DNA of 64,000 bases from Sphaerisporangium siamense (GTDB taxonomy: Bacteria > Actinomycetota > Actinomycetes > Streptosporangiales > Streptosporangiaceae): contig NZ_JACHND010000001.1 of the NCBI RefSeq assembly GCF_014205275.1, forward strand, positions 5,332,001 through 5,396,000. The letters run 5' to 3'. Shown here piece by piece: positions 31,821 to 42,172 of this stretch (positions are counted from its first letter, which is position 1; each line of letters begins with the position of its first letter). The notes below the pieces were generated by a model that had not been told where the DNA came from, did not search any database, and saw only the letters and a list, made by a program, of their open reading frames with translations. Made by a program: the position numbers and the translations under genes.

Positions 31821-33446
31821 TCACAGCCGCCTCCAGGCGCGCCCGTCGCGGGCCATCATCGCGTCGGCCGACGCCGGGCCGCCGGTGCCGGCGGCGTAGC
31901 CCTCGGGGCGCCGCCCGCTCTCGGCCCAGAGCTTCTCGATCGGGTCGATGATGCTCCACTGGAGCTCGACCTCCCGCTGGTGCGGGAACAGCGGCGGATC
32001 GCCGATGAGCACGTCCAGCAGCAGCCGCTCGTAGGCCTCGGGGGAGGACTCCAGGAACGCCTCGCCGTAGGCGAAGTCCATGTTGACGTCCCGGACCTCC
32101 ATGGCCGTGCCCGGCACCTTGGAGCCGAACCTGACCGTGATGCCCTCGTCCGGCTGGACGCGGATCACCAGCGCGTTCTGCCCGAGGATCTCGGTGTCGG
32201 TCTTGCTGAACGGCAGGTGCGGCGCCCGCTGGAACACCACGGCCACCTCGGTCATGCGCCGGCCGAGCCGCTTGCCGGTGCGCAGGTAGAACGGCACGCC
32301 CGCCCAGCGCCGGTTGGCGATCTCCAGCTTGACCGCGGCGTAGGTCTCGGTCCTGGAGTCCGGCGGGATGCCCTCCTCCTCCAGGAAGCCCGGCACCGGC
32401 ACGCCGCCCTGCCAGCCCTCGGTGTACTGGCCGATGGCCGTGGAGGTCTCCAGGTCCGCGGGCAGCTTGATGGCCTCCAGGACCTTCTCCTTCTCGCGGC
32501 GCAGGGCCGAGGCGCCGAAGGCGGTCGGGTCCTCCATGGCGACCAGCGCCATGAGCTGCAGCAGATGGTTCTGGATGACGTCGCGCGCCGCGCCGATGCC
32601 GTCGTAGTACCCGGCCCGCGTGCCGACGCCGATGTCCTCGGCCATCGTGATCTGCACGTGGTCGACGTAGCCGCGGTTCCAGATCGGCTCCCACAGCGTG
32701 TTGGCGAACCGCAGCGCCAGGATGTTCTGGACGGTCTCCTTGCCCAGGTAGTGGTCGATGCGGAAGACCGAGTCGGGCCGGAACGCCGAGTCGACGATCC
32801 GGTTGAGCTCCTTGGCGCTCTCCAGGTCGTGGCCGAACGGCTTCTCGATCACCACGCGCCGCCACGCCCCCGGCGGCGGCTTGTGCAGGCCGGTCCGCTT
32901 GAGCTGCTCGATGATGACCGGGAAGAACTTCGGCGGGGTGGAGGTGTAGAACGCGTAGTTCCCGCCGGTGCCGCGGGTCTCGTCGATCTCCTTCAGCACC
33001 ATCGCCAGCGCGTCGAAGGCGCCGTCGTCGTCGAACGAGCCCGGCACGAAGTGCAGGCCCTCGCAGATCTGCTTCCACACCTCCTCGCGGAACGGCGTGC
33101 GGGCGTGCTCCTTCACCGCGTCATGGGTGATCTTGGCGAAGTCCTGGGAGGCCCAGTCGCGCCGGGCGAAGCCGACCAGGGAGAAGCCGGGCGGCAGCAG
33201 CCCCCGGTTGCCCAGGTCGTAGATCGCCGGCAGGAGCTTGCGCCGCGACAGGTCGCCGGTCACCCCGAAGAGCACCAGCACGGACGGCCCCGCCACCCGC
33301 GGCAGCCGCTTGTCGCGGGGGTCGCGCAGCGGGTTGGCCTCGGCGACCTCCAGCGTGGTGGTCGTGCTCGCCGCCGCCTGGGCGGCGGCGACCGGCTCGC
33401 CCGGCGCCGCGGCCTCGGGGGACGCCGACGGCTCGCTCTGGTTCAT
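31821..33446 (-). CDS. zwf: glucose-6-phosphate 1-dehydrogenase
   Basis: A 541-residue NADP-dependent dehydrogenase of the oxidative pentose phosphate pathway. The nucleotide-binding VLFGVTGDLSRRKL and the active-site RIDHYLGKETVQNI are intact. An Ala/Ser/Pro-rich N-terminal arm of about 50 residues precedes the catalytic core and is longer than in many homologues. ATG at 33446 shares one base with the pgi stop (TGATG), showing coupling. Confidence 0.97.
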   Translation of the reverse strand: MNQSEPSASPEAAAPGEPVAAAQAAASTTTTLEVAEANPLRDPRDKRLPRVAGPSVLVLFGVTGDLSRRKLLPAIYDLGNRGLLPPGFSLVGFARRDWASQDFAKITHDAVKEHARTPFREEVWKQICEGLHFVPGSFDDDGAFDALAMVLKEIDETRGTGGNYAFYTSTPPKFFPVIIEQLKRTGLHKPPPGAWRRVVIEKPFGHDLESAKELNRIVDSAFRPDSVFRIDHYLGKETVQNILALRFANTLWEPIWNRGYVDHVQITMAEDIGVGTRAGYYDGIGAARDVIQNHLLQLMALVAMEDPTAFGASALRREKEKVLEAIKLPADLETSTAIGQYTEGWQGGVPVPGFLEEEGIPPDSRTETYAAVKLEIANRRWAGVPFYLRTGKRLGRRMTEVAVVFQRAPHLPFSKTDTEILGQNALVIRVQPDEGITVRFGSKVPGTAMEVRDVNMDFAYGEAFLESSPEAYERLLLDVLIGDPPLFPHQREVELQWSIIDPIEKLWAESGRRPEGYAAGTGGPASADAMMARDGRAWRRL

Positions 33447-35068
33447 CAGACCTCCCGTGCGGCGTCCAGCAGGTGCCTGACGCCGGCCTTGCGATCGGTG
33501 AGGTGCAGCCGCACCACCGGACGCCCGCGGCCGCGCAGCGCGTCCAGGTCGCCGAGCGCCTGCGCGAGCTGCAGCCGTCCCAGGGTGTACGGCCTGCCCG
33601 GGACCTGAAGATCCTCCTCGACGGCGCCGGTGATCTCCAGGAAGACGCCGTTCTGCGGGCCGCCCTTGTGGTACTGGCCGGTCGAGTGCAGGTAGCGCGG
33701 ACCCCACCCGAACGTCACCGGGTGGTCGGTCCGGAACGCCAGCAGGCCCTGCAGGGTCGCCGGGTCGTGCGCGGCCCAGATGTCGGTGATCTCCTCGAAC
33801 GACGCCTCCTGCGGCACCGGCACGTCGAAGGCGGCCTCGCGGTCCAGGAACGCCAGGATCGCCAGGTAGCCGCGGTCGGGGATCTGCTCCAGCAGCGCGG
33901 TGAAAACCCCCGGCAGGTCCTTCACGTCGGCGGGGAGGTCGCCGTAGACCTCCACCGGCCCGTCGACCAGCGCCGGCGCGCCCGTCGGCGGCGCGCCGCC
34001 GCCGTCGCCCAGGATGCGGGCGGTGTTCTCCTTGGACTCGGCGACGTTCGGCTGGTCGAAGGGGTTGATGCCGAGCATCCGCCCCGCCACGGCGGTGGCG
34101 TACTCCCAGATCAGGAACTGCGCGCCGAGCGGCCCGTCGACCTGGACGCCCGCCTCGGTGTCGATGCCGGCGACGAGCTCGTCATCGGCCTCGTTGGGGT
34201 CGGCGCCGACGACGGGCAGGATGCCCTTGCCCTGCTTGCCGGTGGACTCGGCGACGAGCTGCTCGATCCAGTCGGGCAGGCCGTTGATCGCGGACAGGCT
34301 GTCCTCCAGGACGAGCTTGTCGCGGCCGGCCAGCGCGGCGGCGCCGAGGGCCGCGCCGAGCTCCAGGCCCGGGTTGCCCTCGCCGCCGGCGAGCTGCGGG
34401 CGCACCTCGGCGGCCTGGTCGAGCAGCCGCCCGATGTCGGCCCCGGCCAGCGCGCTCGGCACCAGCCCGAAGGCGGTCAGGGCGCTGTAGCGGCCGCCCA
34501 CGTTCGGGTCGGCGAGGATCACGGTGTAGCCGGACTCGATCGCCGTCTGCTCCAGAGGGGAGCCGGGGTCGGTGACCACGACGATGCGGTCGGCCGGGTC
34601 GATGCCGGCGTCGCGGAACGCCTGCTCGTAGATGCGGCGGTGGCTGTCGGTCTCGACGGTCGAGCCGCTCTTGCTGGACACGACGAGGATCGTGCGGTCG
34701 AGGCGGTCGGCGAGCGCGCGCCGCACCTGGCCGGGATCGGTGGTGTCCAGGACGGTGAGCGCCACGTCGGAGGTGGCGCAGATGACCTCGGGGGCCAGGG
34801 AGGAGCCGCCCATGCCCGCGAGCACGACGTGCTCCAGGTTCTCCGCGCGGGCGCGCTCGACGAGCTTGGAGATCTCGGGCAGCAGCTCGCGCGAGGTGGT
34901 GGCGAGGTCGAGCCAGCCGAGGCGTACGCGCGCCTCGGACTCGGCCTCCCCGCCCCACAACGACGCGTCGCCGCGGGACAGCGCCTCGGGCACGCCTTCC
35001 TCGGCGAGCTTCCGCACGGCCGCGGCGGCCTCCGCGGCCACCGCCTCGTCACCGAACGTTATAGACAT
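33446..35068 (-). CDS. pgi: glucose-6-phosphate isomerase
   Basis: A 540-residue phosphoglucose isomerase of the actinobacterial/thermophile type, often near tal. SIS-type phosphate-binding segments (VVLAGMGGSSLAPEV, then VVSSKSGSTVETDSH) and the C-terminal INPFDQPNVAESK block are visible. ATG at 35068 was chosen over 35074 because AAGGA sits 5 bases upstream of it. It lies between tal and zwf in one operon, feeding fructose 6-phosphate from the transaldolase reaction back to glucose 6-phosphate. Confidence 0.94.
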   Translation of the reverse strand: MSITFGDEAVAAEAAAAVRKLAEEGVPEALSRGDASLWGGEAESEARVRLGWLDLATTSRELLPEISKLVERARAENLEHVVLAGMGGSSLAPEVICATSDVALTVLDTTDPGQVRRALADRLDRTILVVSSKSGSTVETDSHRRIYEQAFRDAGIDPADRIVVVTDPGSPLEQTAIESGYTVILADPNVGGRYSALTAFGLVPSALAGADIGRLLDQAAEVRPQLAGGEGNPGLELGAALGAAALAGRDKLVLEDSLSAINGLPDWIEQLVAESTGKQGKGILPVVGADPNEADDELVAGIDTEAGVQVDGPLGAQFLIWEYATAVAGRMLGINPFDQPNVAESKENTARILGDGGGAPPTGAPALVDGPVEVYGDLPADVKDLPGVFTALLEQIPDRGYLAILAFLDREAAFDVPVPQEASFEEITDIWAAHDPATLQGLLAFRTDHPVTFGWGPRYLHSTGQYHKGGPQNGVFLEITGAVEEDLQVPGRPYTLGRLQLAQALGDLDALRGRGRPVVRLHLTDRKAGVRHLLDAAREV

Positions 35069-35174
35069 ATCCATCCTTGAAGTCGTCTTCTCGCGCGAGG
35101 GCGGGCCGCGCGGTCCCGAGGACGTCCGGGGCGGCCCCGTGCTGCGGGCCGCCCCCGGGGAGGCCGCCGGTCGC

Positions 35175-36284
35175 TCAGCTCGCCTTTCCGAGCTCGGACT
35201 CGACGGTTCCGAGCAGCTCGTTCCACGAGGTGACGAACTTCTCGACGCCTTCGTCCTCCAATGCCCTCACCACGTCGTCGTAGTCGATGCCGGCCTGCTT
35301 GAGCGCGGCCATGGTGTTCCACGCCTGCTCGTAGTGCGGCCGGACGGTGTCGCCGTCGATGTTGCCATGATCGGCGACCGCGTCGAGCGTCTTCTCGGGC
35401 ATGGTGTTGACCGTGCCGGAAGTGACGAGCTGGTCGACGTACAAGGTGTCGGGATACTCCGGGTTCTTCACCCCGGTGGACGCCCACAGCGGCCGCTGGG
35501 GGCGCGCCCCCGCCGCGCGCAGCGCCTGCCAGCGCGGCCCGCTCATGACCTCCTCGTAGGCGGCGTAGGCCAGGCGGGCGTTGGCGACCGCCGCCTTGCC
35601 CTTCAGCTCCAGGGCCTCCGGCGTGCCGATCTTCTCCAGCCGCTTGTCCACCTCGGTGTCGAACCGGCTGACGAAGAACGACGCCACCGACTCGATCGTC
35701 GACACGTCCAGGCCGTTCGCCCTGGCCTGCTCCAGGCCGGTCAGCCAGGCGTCCAGGACCGCCCGGTAACGCTCCAGCGAGAAGATCAGCGTGACGTTGA
35801 CGCTGATGCCCTCGGCCAGCGCCTGCGTGATCGCCGGCAGGCCCGCCAGCGTGGCGGGGATCTTGATGAAGACGTTCGGGCGGTCGACCAGCCACCACAG
35901 CGCGCGGGCCTCGGCCACGGTCTTCTCGGCCGACTCGTTGGCCAGGCGCGGGTCCACCTCGATGGACACCCGGCCGTCCACGCCGCCGGTCGCCTCGAAC
36001 ACCGGCCGCAGCACGTCGGCCGCCCAGCGGATGTCGAAGGTCGTGATCGCCCGGACCGCCTCGCCGACGTCCACGCCGCGGACCACCAGGTCACGGAGCT
36101 GGGGATCGTAGGCGTCGCCCTTGCTCAGGGCGGAGGCGAAGATCGTGGGGTTGGAGGTGACGCCGGCGACGTGCTTGTCGCGGATCAGCGACTGCAGGTC
36201 GCCGGTGCGCAGGCGCTCGCGGCTGATGTCGTCCAGCCAGATCGAGACGCCCTGCTCGGTGAGGCGCTTCAGGTTTTCGCTCAT
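35175..36284 (-). CDS. tal: transaldolase
   Basis: A 369-residue transaldolase of the long actinobacterial subfamily. [26 protein letters not shown] and the Schiff-base region [18 protein letters not shown] with the catalytic Lys are visible. [12 protein letters not shown] and [20 protein letters not shown] are also typical. ATG at 36284 follows AGAGGA at 9 bases. It is 13 bases downstream of tkt and 106 bases upstream of pgi. Confidence 0.97.
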   Translation of the reverse strand: MSENLKRLTEQGVSIWLDDISRERLRTGDLQSLIRDKHVAGVTSNPTIFASALSKGDAYDPQLRDLVVRGVDVGEAVRAITTFDIRWAADVLRPVFEATGGVDGRVSIEVDPRLANESAEKTVAEARALWWLVDRPNVFIKIPATLAGLPAITQALAEGISVNVTLIFSLERYRAVLDAWLTGLEQARANGLDVSTIESVASFFVSRFDTEVDKRLEKIGTPEALELKGKAAVANARLAYAAYEEVMSGPRWQALRAAGARPQRPLWASTGVKNPEYPDTLYVDQLVTSGTVNTMPEKTLDAVADHGNIDGDTVRPHYEQAWNTMAALKQAGIDYDDVVRALEDEGVEKFVTSWNELLGTVESELGKAS

Positions 36285-36297
36285 GACGGTGAGTCCT

Positions 36298-38409
36298 CTA
36301 GTTTCCGGTCGTCTGGCCCTTGTCGGCCCCGGTCTTGGCGAGGCTGCCCTTGGCGGCGGTCGCCACACGCTCGGCGGTGAGGCCGAACTGCTCGTACAGC
36401 GTCTTGTACGGCGCCGACGCGCCGAAGTGCTCAAGGCTCACGACCTCTCCCTCCTCACCTACGAACTGCCGCCAGCCGAGCGCGATTCCCGCCTCCACCG
36501 CGACCCGCGCCCGGACCGACGGGGGCAGCACGAGCTGCTTGTAGGCGTCGTCCTGGGCGTTGAACCACTCCACGCACGGCATCGAGACCACGCGGGCCGG
36601 GATGCCCTCGTCCTCCAGGATCCGGCGCGCGCCCACGGCCAGTTCGACCTCGCTGCCCGTGGCGATGAGAATCACCTTCGGCTGCCCGGTGGAGGCCTCC
36701 TCCAGGATGTAGGCGCCCTTGGCGACCTTGTCGAAGTCGCGGGTGCCCTCGTAGACGGGGAGGTTCTGCCGGCTCAGCGCCAGCGCCGCCGGGCGGTCGG
36801 TGTGCTCCAGCACGGCCTTCCACGCCGCCGAGGTCTCGTTGGCGTCGGCGGGCCGCACCACGTCCAGGCCCGGGATGGCGCGCAGCGCCCACAGGTGCTC
36901 CACCGGCTGGTGGGTGGGGCCGTCCTCGCCGAGGCCGATCGAGTCGTGCGTCCAGACGTAGGTGACCGGCAGGCCCATCAGCGCGGCCAGGCGCACCGCG
37001 GGGCGCATGTAGTCGCTGAAGACCAGGAACGTGCCGCCGTAGGGCCGGGTGCCGTCGTGCAGAGCGATGCCGTTGAGGATCGCGCCCATGCCGTGCTCGC
37101 GGATGCCGAAGTGCAGCGTGCGGCCGTAGCGGTTCCCCGGGAACAGCTTGGTCTGGTACTCCTCGGGGATGAAGGACGGCTCGCCCTCCATGGTCGTGTT
37201 GTTGGACTCGGCCAGGTCCGCCGAGCCGCCCCACAGCTCGGGCAGCACCGGGGCCAGCGCGTTCAGCACCGTGCCCGACGCCTTGCGGGTCGCCATGGCC
37301 TTGCCCGGCTCGAAGACCGGCAGGGCCTCCTCCCAGCCCGGCGGCAGCTTGCGCACGGCCATCCGGTCGAACAGGGCGGCGTTGTCGGGGTTGGCGGCCC
37401 GCCAGCGCTCGTAGTCCTCGTTCCACTCGGCATGCTCGGCGCGGCCGCGCGCGGCGACCTCGCGGGCGTGGGCGAGCACCTCCTCGGGGACCTGGAAGTT
37501 CTTCGCCGGGTCGAGCCCGAGGATCTCCTTGGTGGCGGCGACCTCCTCGGCGCCGATGGCCGCGCCGTGGATCTTGCCGGTGTTCTGCTTGTTCGGCGCG
37601 GGCCAGCCGATGATCGTGCGCAGCTTGATCAGCGTCGGCCGGTCGGTCTCGGCCGCGGCCGCGCGGTACGCCTCGTACAGCTTCTCGACGTTCTCGACGT
37701 ACTCGCCGGTCTCGGTCCAGTCCACGCTGATCACGTGCCAGCCGTACGCCTCGTACCGCGCGGCGACGTCCTCCGACAGCGAGATCGCGGTGTCGTCCTC
37801 GATCGAGATGTGGTTGGCGTCGTAGATCACGTTGAGGTTGCCGAGCTTCTGGTGGCCCGCGAGCGCGCTGACCTCGTGGCTGATGCCCTCCTCGATGTCG
37901 CCGTCGGAGGCGATGCACCAGATGCGGTGGTCGAAGGGGCTGTCGCCCGGCGCCGCGCCCGGGTCGAACAGGCCGCGCTCGCGGCGCTGGGCCATGGCCA
38001 TGCCGACGGCGTTGCCGATGCCCTGCCCGAGCGGGCCCGTGGTCGTCTCCACGCCCAGGGTGTGGCCGTGCTCGGGGTGGCCGGGGGTCAGGCTGCCCCA
38101 CTGGCGCAGCCCGGACAGATCCTCCACGGTCAGGCCGTAGCCGGACAGGAAGAGCTGGATGTACAAGGTGAGGCTGGAGTGGCCGGCCGACAGCACGAAG
38201 CGGTCGCGGCCCACCCAGTTCGGGTCGGTGGGATCATGGCGAAGCACGCGCTGGAACAGCAGGTACGCGGCGGGCGCCAGGCTCATCGCGGTACCCGGGT
38301 GCCCCGACCCGGCCTTCTCCACCGCGTCCATGGCCAGAGCGCGTATGACGTCGACCGCGCGCCGATCGAGGTCGCTCCACTCAAGGTCTGGCACGAGTTC
38401 GCTGCTCAA
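36298..38409 (-). CDS. tkt: transketolase (TTG start)
   Basis: A 703-residue thiamine diphosphate enzyme transferring two-carbon ketol units. [13 protein letters not shown] (near 35), the ThDP/Mg motif [12 protein letters not shown] (about 155-166) with NHISIEDDT, and the pyrimidine-domain [12 protein letters not shown] and [18 protein letters not shown] are present. The start is TTG at 38409, preceded by GAGGAG at 9 bases; no upstream ATG or GTG gives a plausible N-terminus. It is the first gene of tkt-tal-pgi-zwf-opcA-pgl and is divergent from ctaB. Confidence 0.96.
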   Translation of the reverse strand: MSSELVPDLEWSDLDRRAVDVIRALAMDAVEKAGSGHPGTAMSLAPAAYLLFQRVLRHDPTDPNWVGRDRFVLSAGHSSLTLYIQLFLSGYGLTVEDLSGLRQWGSLTPGHPEHGHTLGVETTTGPLGQGIGNAVGMAMAQRRERGLFDPGAAPGDSPFDHRIWCIASDGDIEEGISHEVSALAGHQKLGNLNVIYDANHISIEDDTAISLSEDVAARYEAYGWHVISVDWTETGEYVENVEKLYEAYRAAAAETDRPTLIKLRTIIGWPAPNKQNTGKIHGAAIGAEEVAATKEILGLDPAKNFQVPEEVLAHAREVAARGRAEHAEWNEDYERWRAANPDNAALFDRMAVRKLPPGWEEALPVFEPGKAMATRKASGTVLNALAPVLPELWGGSADLAESNNTTMEGEPSFIPEEYQTKLFPGNRYGRTLHFGIREHGMGAILNGIALHDGTRPYGGTFLVFSDYMRPAVRLAALMGLPVTYVWTHDSIGLGEDGPTHQPVEHLWALRAIPGLDVVRPADANETSAAWKAVLEHTDRPAALALSRQNLPVYEGTRDFDKVAKGAYILEEASTGQPKVILIATGSEVELAVGARRILEDEGIPARVVSMPCVEWFNAQDDAYKQLVLPPSVRARVAVEAGIALGWRQFVGEEGEVVSLEHFGASAPYKTLYEQFGLTAERVATAAKGSLAKTGADKGQTTGN

Positions 38410-38823
38410 CTGCTCGATCTCCTCATTCGGCTATTCGGCGCCGGCCGGGTTCCGCCGCCCGTCCGGTCTGGTTTTGCACCCCACACCGGACCTTAACGGG
38501 TCGATCCCCTCACCGTAGATGCATCGCGCGTCTGGCACGTGACCGGGGAATGCAGGGCTGACATCGGTAGAACCATCCCCATGAGAAGCCGTGTCGAACG
38601 CGATGCGGCACAGGGACCGCGACGGGGCGGCGCGCCCGGCGGGAACCGCGCCGCGACCTCGCCGGCCAGGCTGCGGCGCACGTGGCATTCGCCCCCGATG
38701 CCGGGACCGGCGACCCCGCGCACTACAGTGAGACCTCGAAGTCTGGCTCATGCCCGCAATCACGGACCCGCTCCAACTCAAAGGTTACGCGTTGACCCCG
38801 CACCCGCTGGAAGCGCCTTGACG
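38410..38823. other. 414-base divergent region between tkt and ctaB
   Basis: No full gene. It holds a TACAGT -10-like hexamer at 38724-38729 that could serve ctaB, the small leader frame at 38750-38821, and an unassigned promoter for tkt. A longer in-frame ctaB extension across this region is Arg/Pro-rich and is not credible as protein. Confidence 0.5.
38750..38821 (+). CDS. possible 23-aa leader peptide upstream of ctaB
   Basis: A short frame begins ATG at 38750 ([10 protein letters not shown]) and stops at 38821, two bases before the ctaB GTG. It starts about 20 bases after a TACAGT hexamer. There is no strong ribosome-binding site. If translated, it would couple ctaB translation to its own; it may also be a chance frame. 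Confidence 0.35.
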   Translation: MPAITDPLQLKGYALTPHPLEAP

Positions 38824-39753
38824 GTGCTCACGACCAAGCCGCCGGCCGTTCCGCTCGCCGGCGCGCGCCGAACGCCGCTCGCGGTCGTGCGCGCGTACGT
38901 CGCACTGACCAAGCCGCGCATCATCGAGCTGCTGCTGATCACGACGCTGCCGGTGATGTTCCTCGCCGCCCGGGGCTTCCCGCCCCTGTGGACGGCCGTC
39001 GCCACGCTGGTCTTCGGCACGCTGTCCGCGGGCAGCGCCAACGTCCTCAACTGCTACATCGACCGCGACATCGACGCGACCATGCGCCGCACCCGGCGGC
39101 GCCCGCTGGCGATGGCCGCGGTCGCGCCGAGGAACGCGCTGATCTTCGGCGTCGTGCTCGGCGTGTTGTCGACCCTCGGGCTGGCGGTCACGGTGAACGC
39201 CCTGGCGGCCGGGCTGTCCCTCGCGGCGATCCTGTTCTACGTCTTCGTGTACTCGATGCTGCTCAAGCGCCGCACCTCCCAGAACGTCGTCTGGGGCGGC
39301 ATCGCGGGCTGCATGCCCGTGCTGATCGGCTGGGCGGGCATCACCGGGCGCGTCGACTGGGCGCCGGTCGTGCTGTTCGGCGTGGTGTTCTTCTGGACGC
39401 CCCCGCACACCTGGACGCTCGCCATGCGCTACCGCGAGGACTACGCCGCCGCCGCGGTCCCCATGCTGCCGGTGGTCGCCACCGAGCGGCGCGTGGCGCG
39501 GGAGTGCGTCGCCTACACCTGGGCCACGGTGGCCTGCTCGCTGCTGCTCTGGCCGATCGCGGGCACGACCCCGGTGTACGGCGTGGTCGCGGCCGTGCTC
39601 GGCGCCGTGTGCCTGTGGGAGGTCTACCGGCTGCTCGGCAGGGTCAACGCCGGCAAGACCGGCGTCGCCCTGCGGCCGATGCGCTTCTTCCACTGGTCCA
39701 ACGCCTACCTGGCGCTGCTGTTCCTGGCCGTGGCGGTCGACTCCCTGCTGTGA
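38824..39753 (+). CDS. ctaB: protoheme IX farnesyltransferase (heme O synthase)
   Basis: A 309-residue polytopic prenyltransferase making heme O for cytochrome c oxidase. The Asp-rich prenyl-binding motif [20 protein letters not shown] (in part) is near residue 75, and [17 protein letters not shown] and [19 protein letters not shown] are diagnostic. Eight or nine hydrophobic helices are seen. GTG at 38824 is used; an in-frame TTG at 38818 is the alternative. It pairs functionally with ctaA at 44519-45562. Confidence 0.95.
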   Translation: MLTTKPPAVPLAGARRTPLAVVRAYVALTKPRIIELLLITTLPVMFLAARGFPPLWTAVATLVFGTLSAGSANVLNCYIDRDIDATMRRTRRRPLAMAAVAPRNALIFGVVLGVLSTLGLAVTVNALAAGLSLAAILFYVFVYSMLLKRRTSQNVVWGGIAGCMPVLIGWAGITGRVDWAPVVLFGVVFFWTPPHTWTLAMRYREDYAAAAVPMLPVVATERRVARECVAYTWATVACSLLLWPIAGTTPVYGVVAAVLGAVCLWEVYRLLGRVNAGKTGVALRPMRFFHWSNAYLALLFLAVAVDSLL

Positions 39754-39764
39754 GCCCCTGTCGG

Positions 39765-39790
39765 CGCCCCGGCCCGCGCGGGCCGGGGCG
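39765..39790. terminator. bidirectional hairpin terminator after ctaB
   Basis: A 26-bp perfect palindrome, with arms CGCCCCGGCCCGC and its complement, folds as an 11-bp stem with a 4-base loop. It is followed by TTGT and lies between the convergent ctaB and metallopeptidase stops. Confidence 0.88.
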
Positions 39791-39798
39791 TTGTCGTG

Positions 39799-40554
39799 TC
39801 AGGAGGAGGGCAGGCAGCCGTACACGCCGTACCTGGCGCCCTGGGTGAACGAGGAGACCCGCTGGGTGGCGTTGCCGTGGTCGCCCACGTCGGTCCACGG
39901 GGTCTCGTCCGCCAGCTCGGTCAGCGCGTCGGCGAGCTCCTCCACGTCCCCCGACTCGAAGCGCAGCGTTCCGTCGTAGGCGGCCCCGTACAGCACCGCC
40001 CCGGCCAGGCAGTCCGCCTGGAGCTCCTTGGCCCGGGAGACCAGCCCCGCGTTCAGCCGCGCCTGGACGGCGTGGCCCCACTCGTGGGCGATGATCAGGT
40101 ACACCCAGGCGTCGCCCGAGGAGTAGCCGTCGCGCATCAGCCCGAGGTCCCAGGCGATGTAGTCGCCCGGACGGCAGTAGAAGGCGTTCATGTACGCGAG
40201 CCGCTTCCCGCCGCAGACCGGGGGCCTGCGGTAGCCGCGCGCGTAGCCCCCGAAGACCGTGGGGCGGGTGTAGCGGCCGGTGAAGAATTGCCGCCAATGG
40301 GAGGACCAGTAGCGGTTCACGACATACAGGGCGGTGGAAATGTCCTGATTCATATCGTCCGCCCTGGACCGGGAGACCTCCCACGTTCTTGCCGTGCTCG
40401 TGCTGCCGGCCGTACTCGTCGTCCCGGCCGTGCCCGTCGTGCCTGCACCGGTTCCGGTCTCCCCGGTGGAGGCCAGACCGGTCTCCCCGGTCGCCGCCAC
40501 GGCAAGGCAGGAAACGATCGCGATCGTCAGGACGCTTTTCGCCCCTCGTCCCAC
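39799..40554 (-). CDS. secreted neutral zinc metallopeptidase (YpfJ type)
   Basis: A 251-residue exported protease. Residues 1-22 are a signal peptide (SVLTIAIVSCLAVAATG), then a Thr/Gly/Ala/Ser low-complexity linker with repeated TGxAGT units to residue 55. The catalytic domain has IIAHEWGHAVQARL with the HExxH-like zinc motif and ELQADCLAGA with the third ligand region. It carries four Cys in the catalytic domain (CGGKR, FYCRPG, ADCLAG, YGCLP). The GTG at 40554 has a weak site. A TTGACA (40627-40622) with GATATT (40602-40597) at 19 bases may be its promoter. Confidence 0.87.
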   Translation of the reverse strand: MGRGAKSVLTIAIVSCLAVAATGETGLASTGETGTGAGTTGTAGTTSTAGSTSTARTWEVSRSRADDMNQDISTALYVVNRYWSSHWRQFFTGRYTRPTVFGGYARGYRRPPVCGGKRLAYMNAFYCRPGDYIAWDLGLMRDGYSSGDAWVYLIIAHEWGHAVQARLNAGLVSRAKELQADCLAGAVLYGAAYDGTLRFESGDVEELADALTELADETPWTDVGDHGNATQRVSSFTQGARYGVYGCLPSS

Positions 40555-40729
40555 GCGAGGACCACCTCTCGTATCCGGACCCCCGCGAGAATGGTAAATA
40601 TCGGTGTTCGTCGGTGGAAGTTGTCAAATGAAATCTGAATTACTGGCACGATCCGCGTGAGGAATCCGGTTCGGCGCCTGGGGCGAAAAGGGCCGGGTGC
40701 GGCCCGGGGTGTATGAGGGAGCGAACCGT

Positions 40730-42172
40730 TCAGCGGCCCGAGATCAGCTCCGCGATGCGGGCGTAGGCCGAGGTGCGGCTCATCCGCGCGTTCTCGTGGC
40801 GGTCGGCCGCGCGGAACAACGTGTAGATCGTCTGGACGCCGATCCAGCGCAGCGGCTCCGGCTCCCACTGCCGCACCCGGCGCCCCACCCACGGCAGCGC
40901 GGTCAGCTCGGTATCGCGCCGCAGCACGAGGTCGCGCAGCGTCCGCCCGGCCAGGTTCGTGGTGGTCACGCCGCTGCCCACGTAGCCGCCCGCCCAGCCG
41001 AGGCCGGTCGCGTGGTCCAGGTGGACGGTCGGGCACCAGTCGCGCGGTACGCCGAGCACCCCGCACCAGGCGTGCTGGATCCTCGCCCCGGCCGCCGCGG
41101 GGAACAGGGCCGTGAGGATCTCGCGCAGCGCCGCGACGGTCCGCCCCTGGGTGGCGCCCCGGTGGTCGGTGCGGGACCCGAAGCGGTACGGCACGCCGCG
41201 CCCGCCGATGGCGATGCGCCCGTCGGCCGTCCGCTGCGCGTAGCAGTACGCGTGCGCCTCGTCGCCGAGCAGCTCGTTGTTCCGCCAGCCGACGCGCTCC
41301 CACACCTCCTCGCCCAGCGGCTCGGTCACGATCATCGAGCTGTTCATCGGCAGCCACTGGCGGCGCTGCCCCTTGATGCCCGCGGTGAACCCCTCGGTGG
41401 CCCGGATCACGTACTCGGCGGTGACCGTCCCCCGGCCGGTGACCGCGCTCGCCCGGCCCGCCGCCGTCCGCGGGCGGATCTCGCGCACCGTGGTGCCCTC
41501 GAAGACGTCCACCCCCAGCGCCTCCACCGCCCGCGCCAGGCCGACCGCGAGCTTGGCGGGCTGGATGCGGGCGCAGTGCGGGCTGTAGACGGCCGCGTAC
41601 GCGCCGGCGACCCGGATGCGGTCCTCCTGCTCCTCGCGGGTCAGCAGCCGCGCGTCCTCCTCGCCGAACCCCCACCGGCGCAGGTAGGCCAGTCCGGCGC
41701 GCAGGCGGCGGTTCTGGGCCGGATTGGTGGCGACCTGCATGAGCCCGCCCTTGTGGACGTCGGCGTCGATGCCCTCCGCGCCCGCGACCGCGATCACCTC
41801 GTCCACGGCGGCGAACATGGCGTGCTGCAGGTCGATCATGGCCTGCCGCCCACGCGCCCGCGCGTACCGCTCCCGCGCCCCGGCGAACTCCGCCGACAGC
41901 CACCCCCCGTTGCGCCCCGAGGCCCCGAACCCGGCGAACTCCTTCTCCAGGATCGCGATCCGCAGGTCCGGCTGCGCCTTCTTCAGGTAGTAGGCCGTCC
42001 ACAGGCCGGTGTAGCCGCCCCCGACGATGGCCACGTCATAGTCCCGGCCACCGGGCAGGGTGGCCCGGCGGCCCGGCAGCCCGATCTGCCGATACCAGAA
42101 CGAGACCCCGCCATTGGCGAAGTCCCGGCTCAGCGGAATGCCGTCCAGCCGCCTGCCACCGTTGCCGTCCAC
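40730..42172 (-). CDS. FAD-dependent amino acid/amine oxidoreductase (DAO family)
   Basis: A 480-residue DAO-fold flavoenzyme. The Rossmann motif YDVAIVGGGYTGLWTAYYL lies near residue 45, followed by GASGRNGGWL, the flavin-site segment common in gamma-glutamylputrescine oxidase and related enzymes, and the C-terminal GWAGGYVGSGVTTTNLAGRTL. It probably oxidises an amine or amino acid; PuuB-like activity is a guess. GTG at 42172 follows GGAGG at 7 bases and was preferred to a longer frame that would cross the promoter (TTGACT, 42226-42221). Confidence 0.83.
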   Translation of the reverse strand: MDGNGGRRLDGIPLSRDFANGGVSFWYRQIGLPGRRATLPGGRDYDVAIVGGGYTGLWTAYYLKKAQPDLRIAILEKEFAGFGASGRNGGWLSAEFAGARERYARARGRQAMIDLQHAMFAAVDEVIAVAGAEGIDADVHKGGLMQVATNPAQNRRLRAGLAYLRRWGFGEEDARLLTREEQEDRIRVAGAYAAVYSPHCARIQPAKLAVGLARAVEALGVDVFEGTTVREIRPRTAAGRASAVTGRGTVTAEYVIRATEGFTAGIKGQRRQWLPMNSSMIVTEPLGEEVWERVGWRNNELLGDEAHAYCYAQRTADGRIAIGGRGVPYRFGSRTDHRGATQGRTVAALREILTALFPAAAGARIQHAWCGVLGVPRDWCPTVHLDHATGLGWAGGYVGSGVTTTNLAGRTLRDLVLRRDTELTALPWVGRRVRQWEPEPLRWIGVQTIYTLFRAADRHENARMSRTSAYARIAELISGR

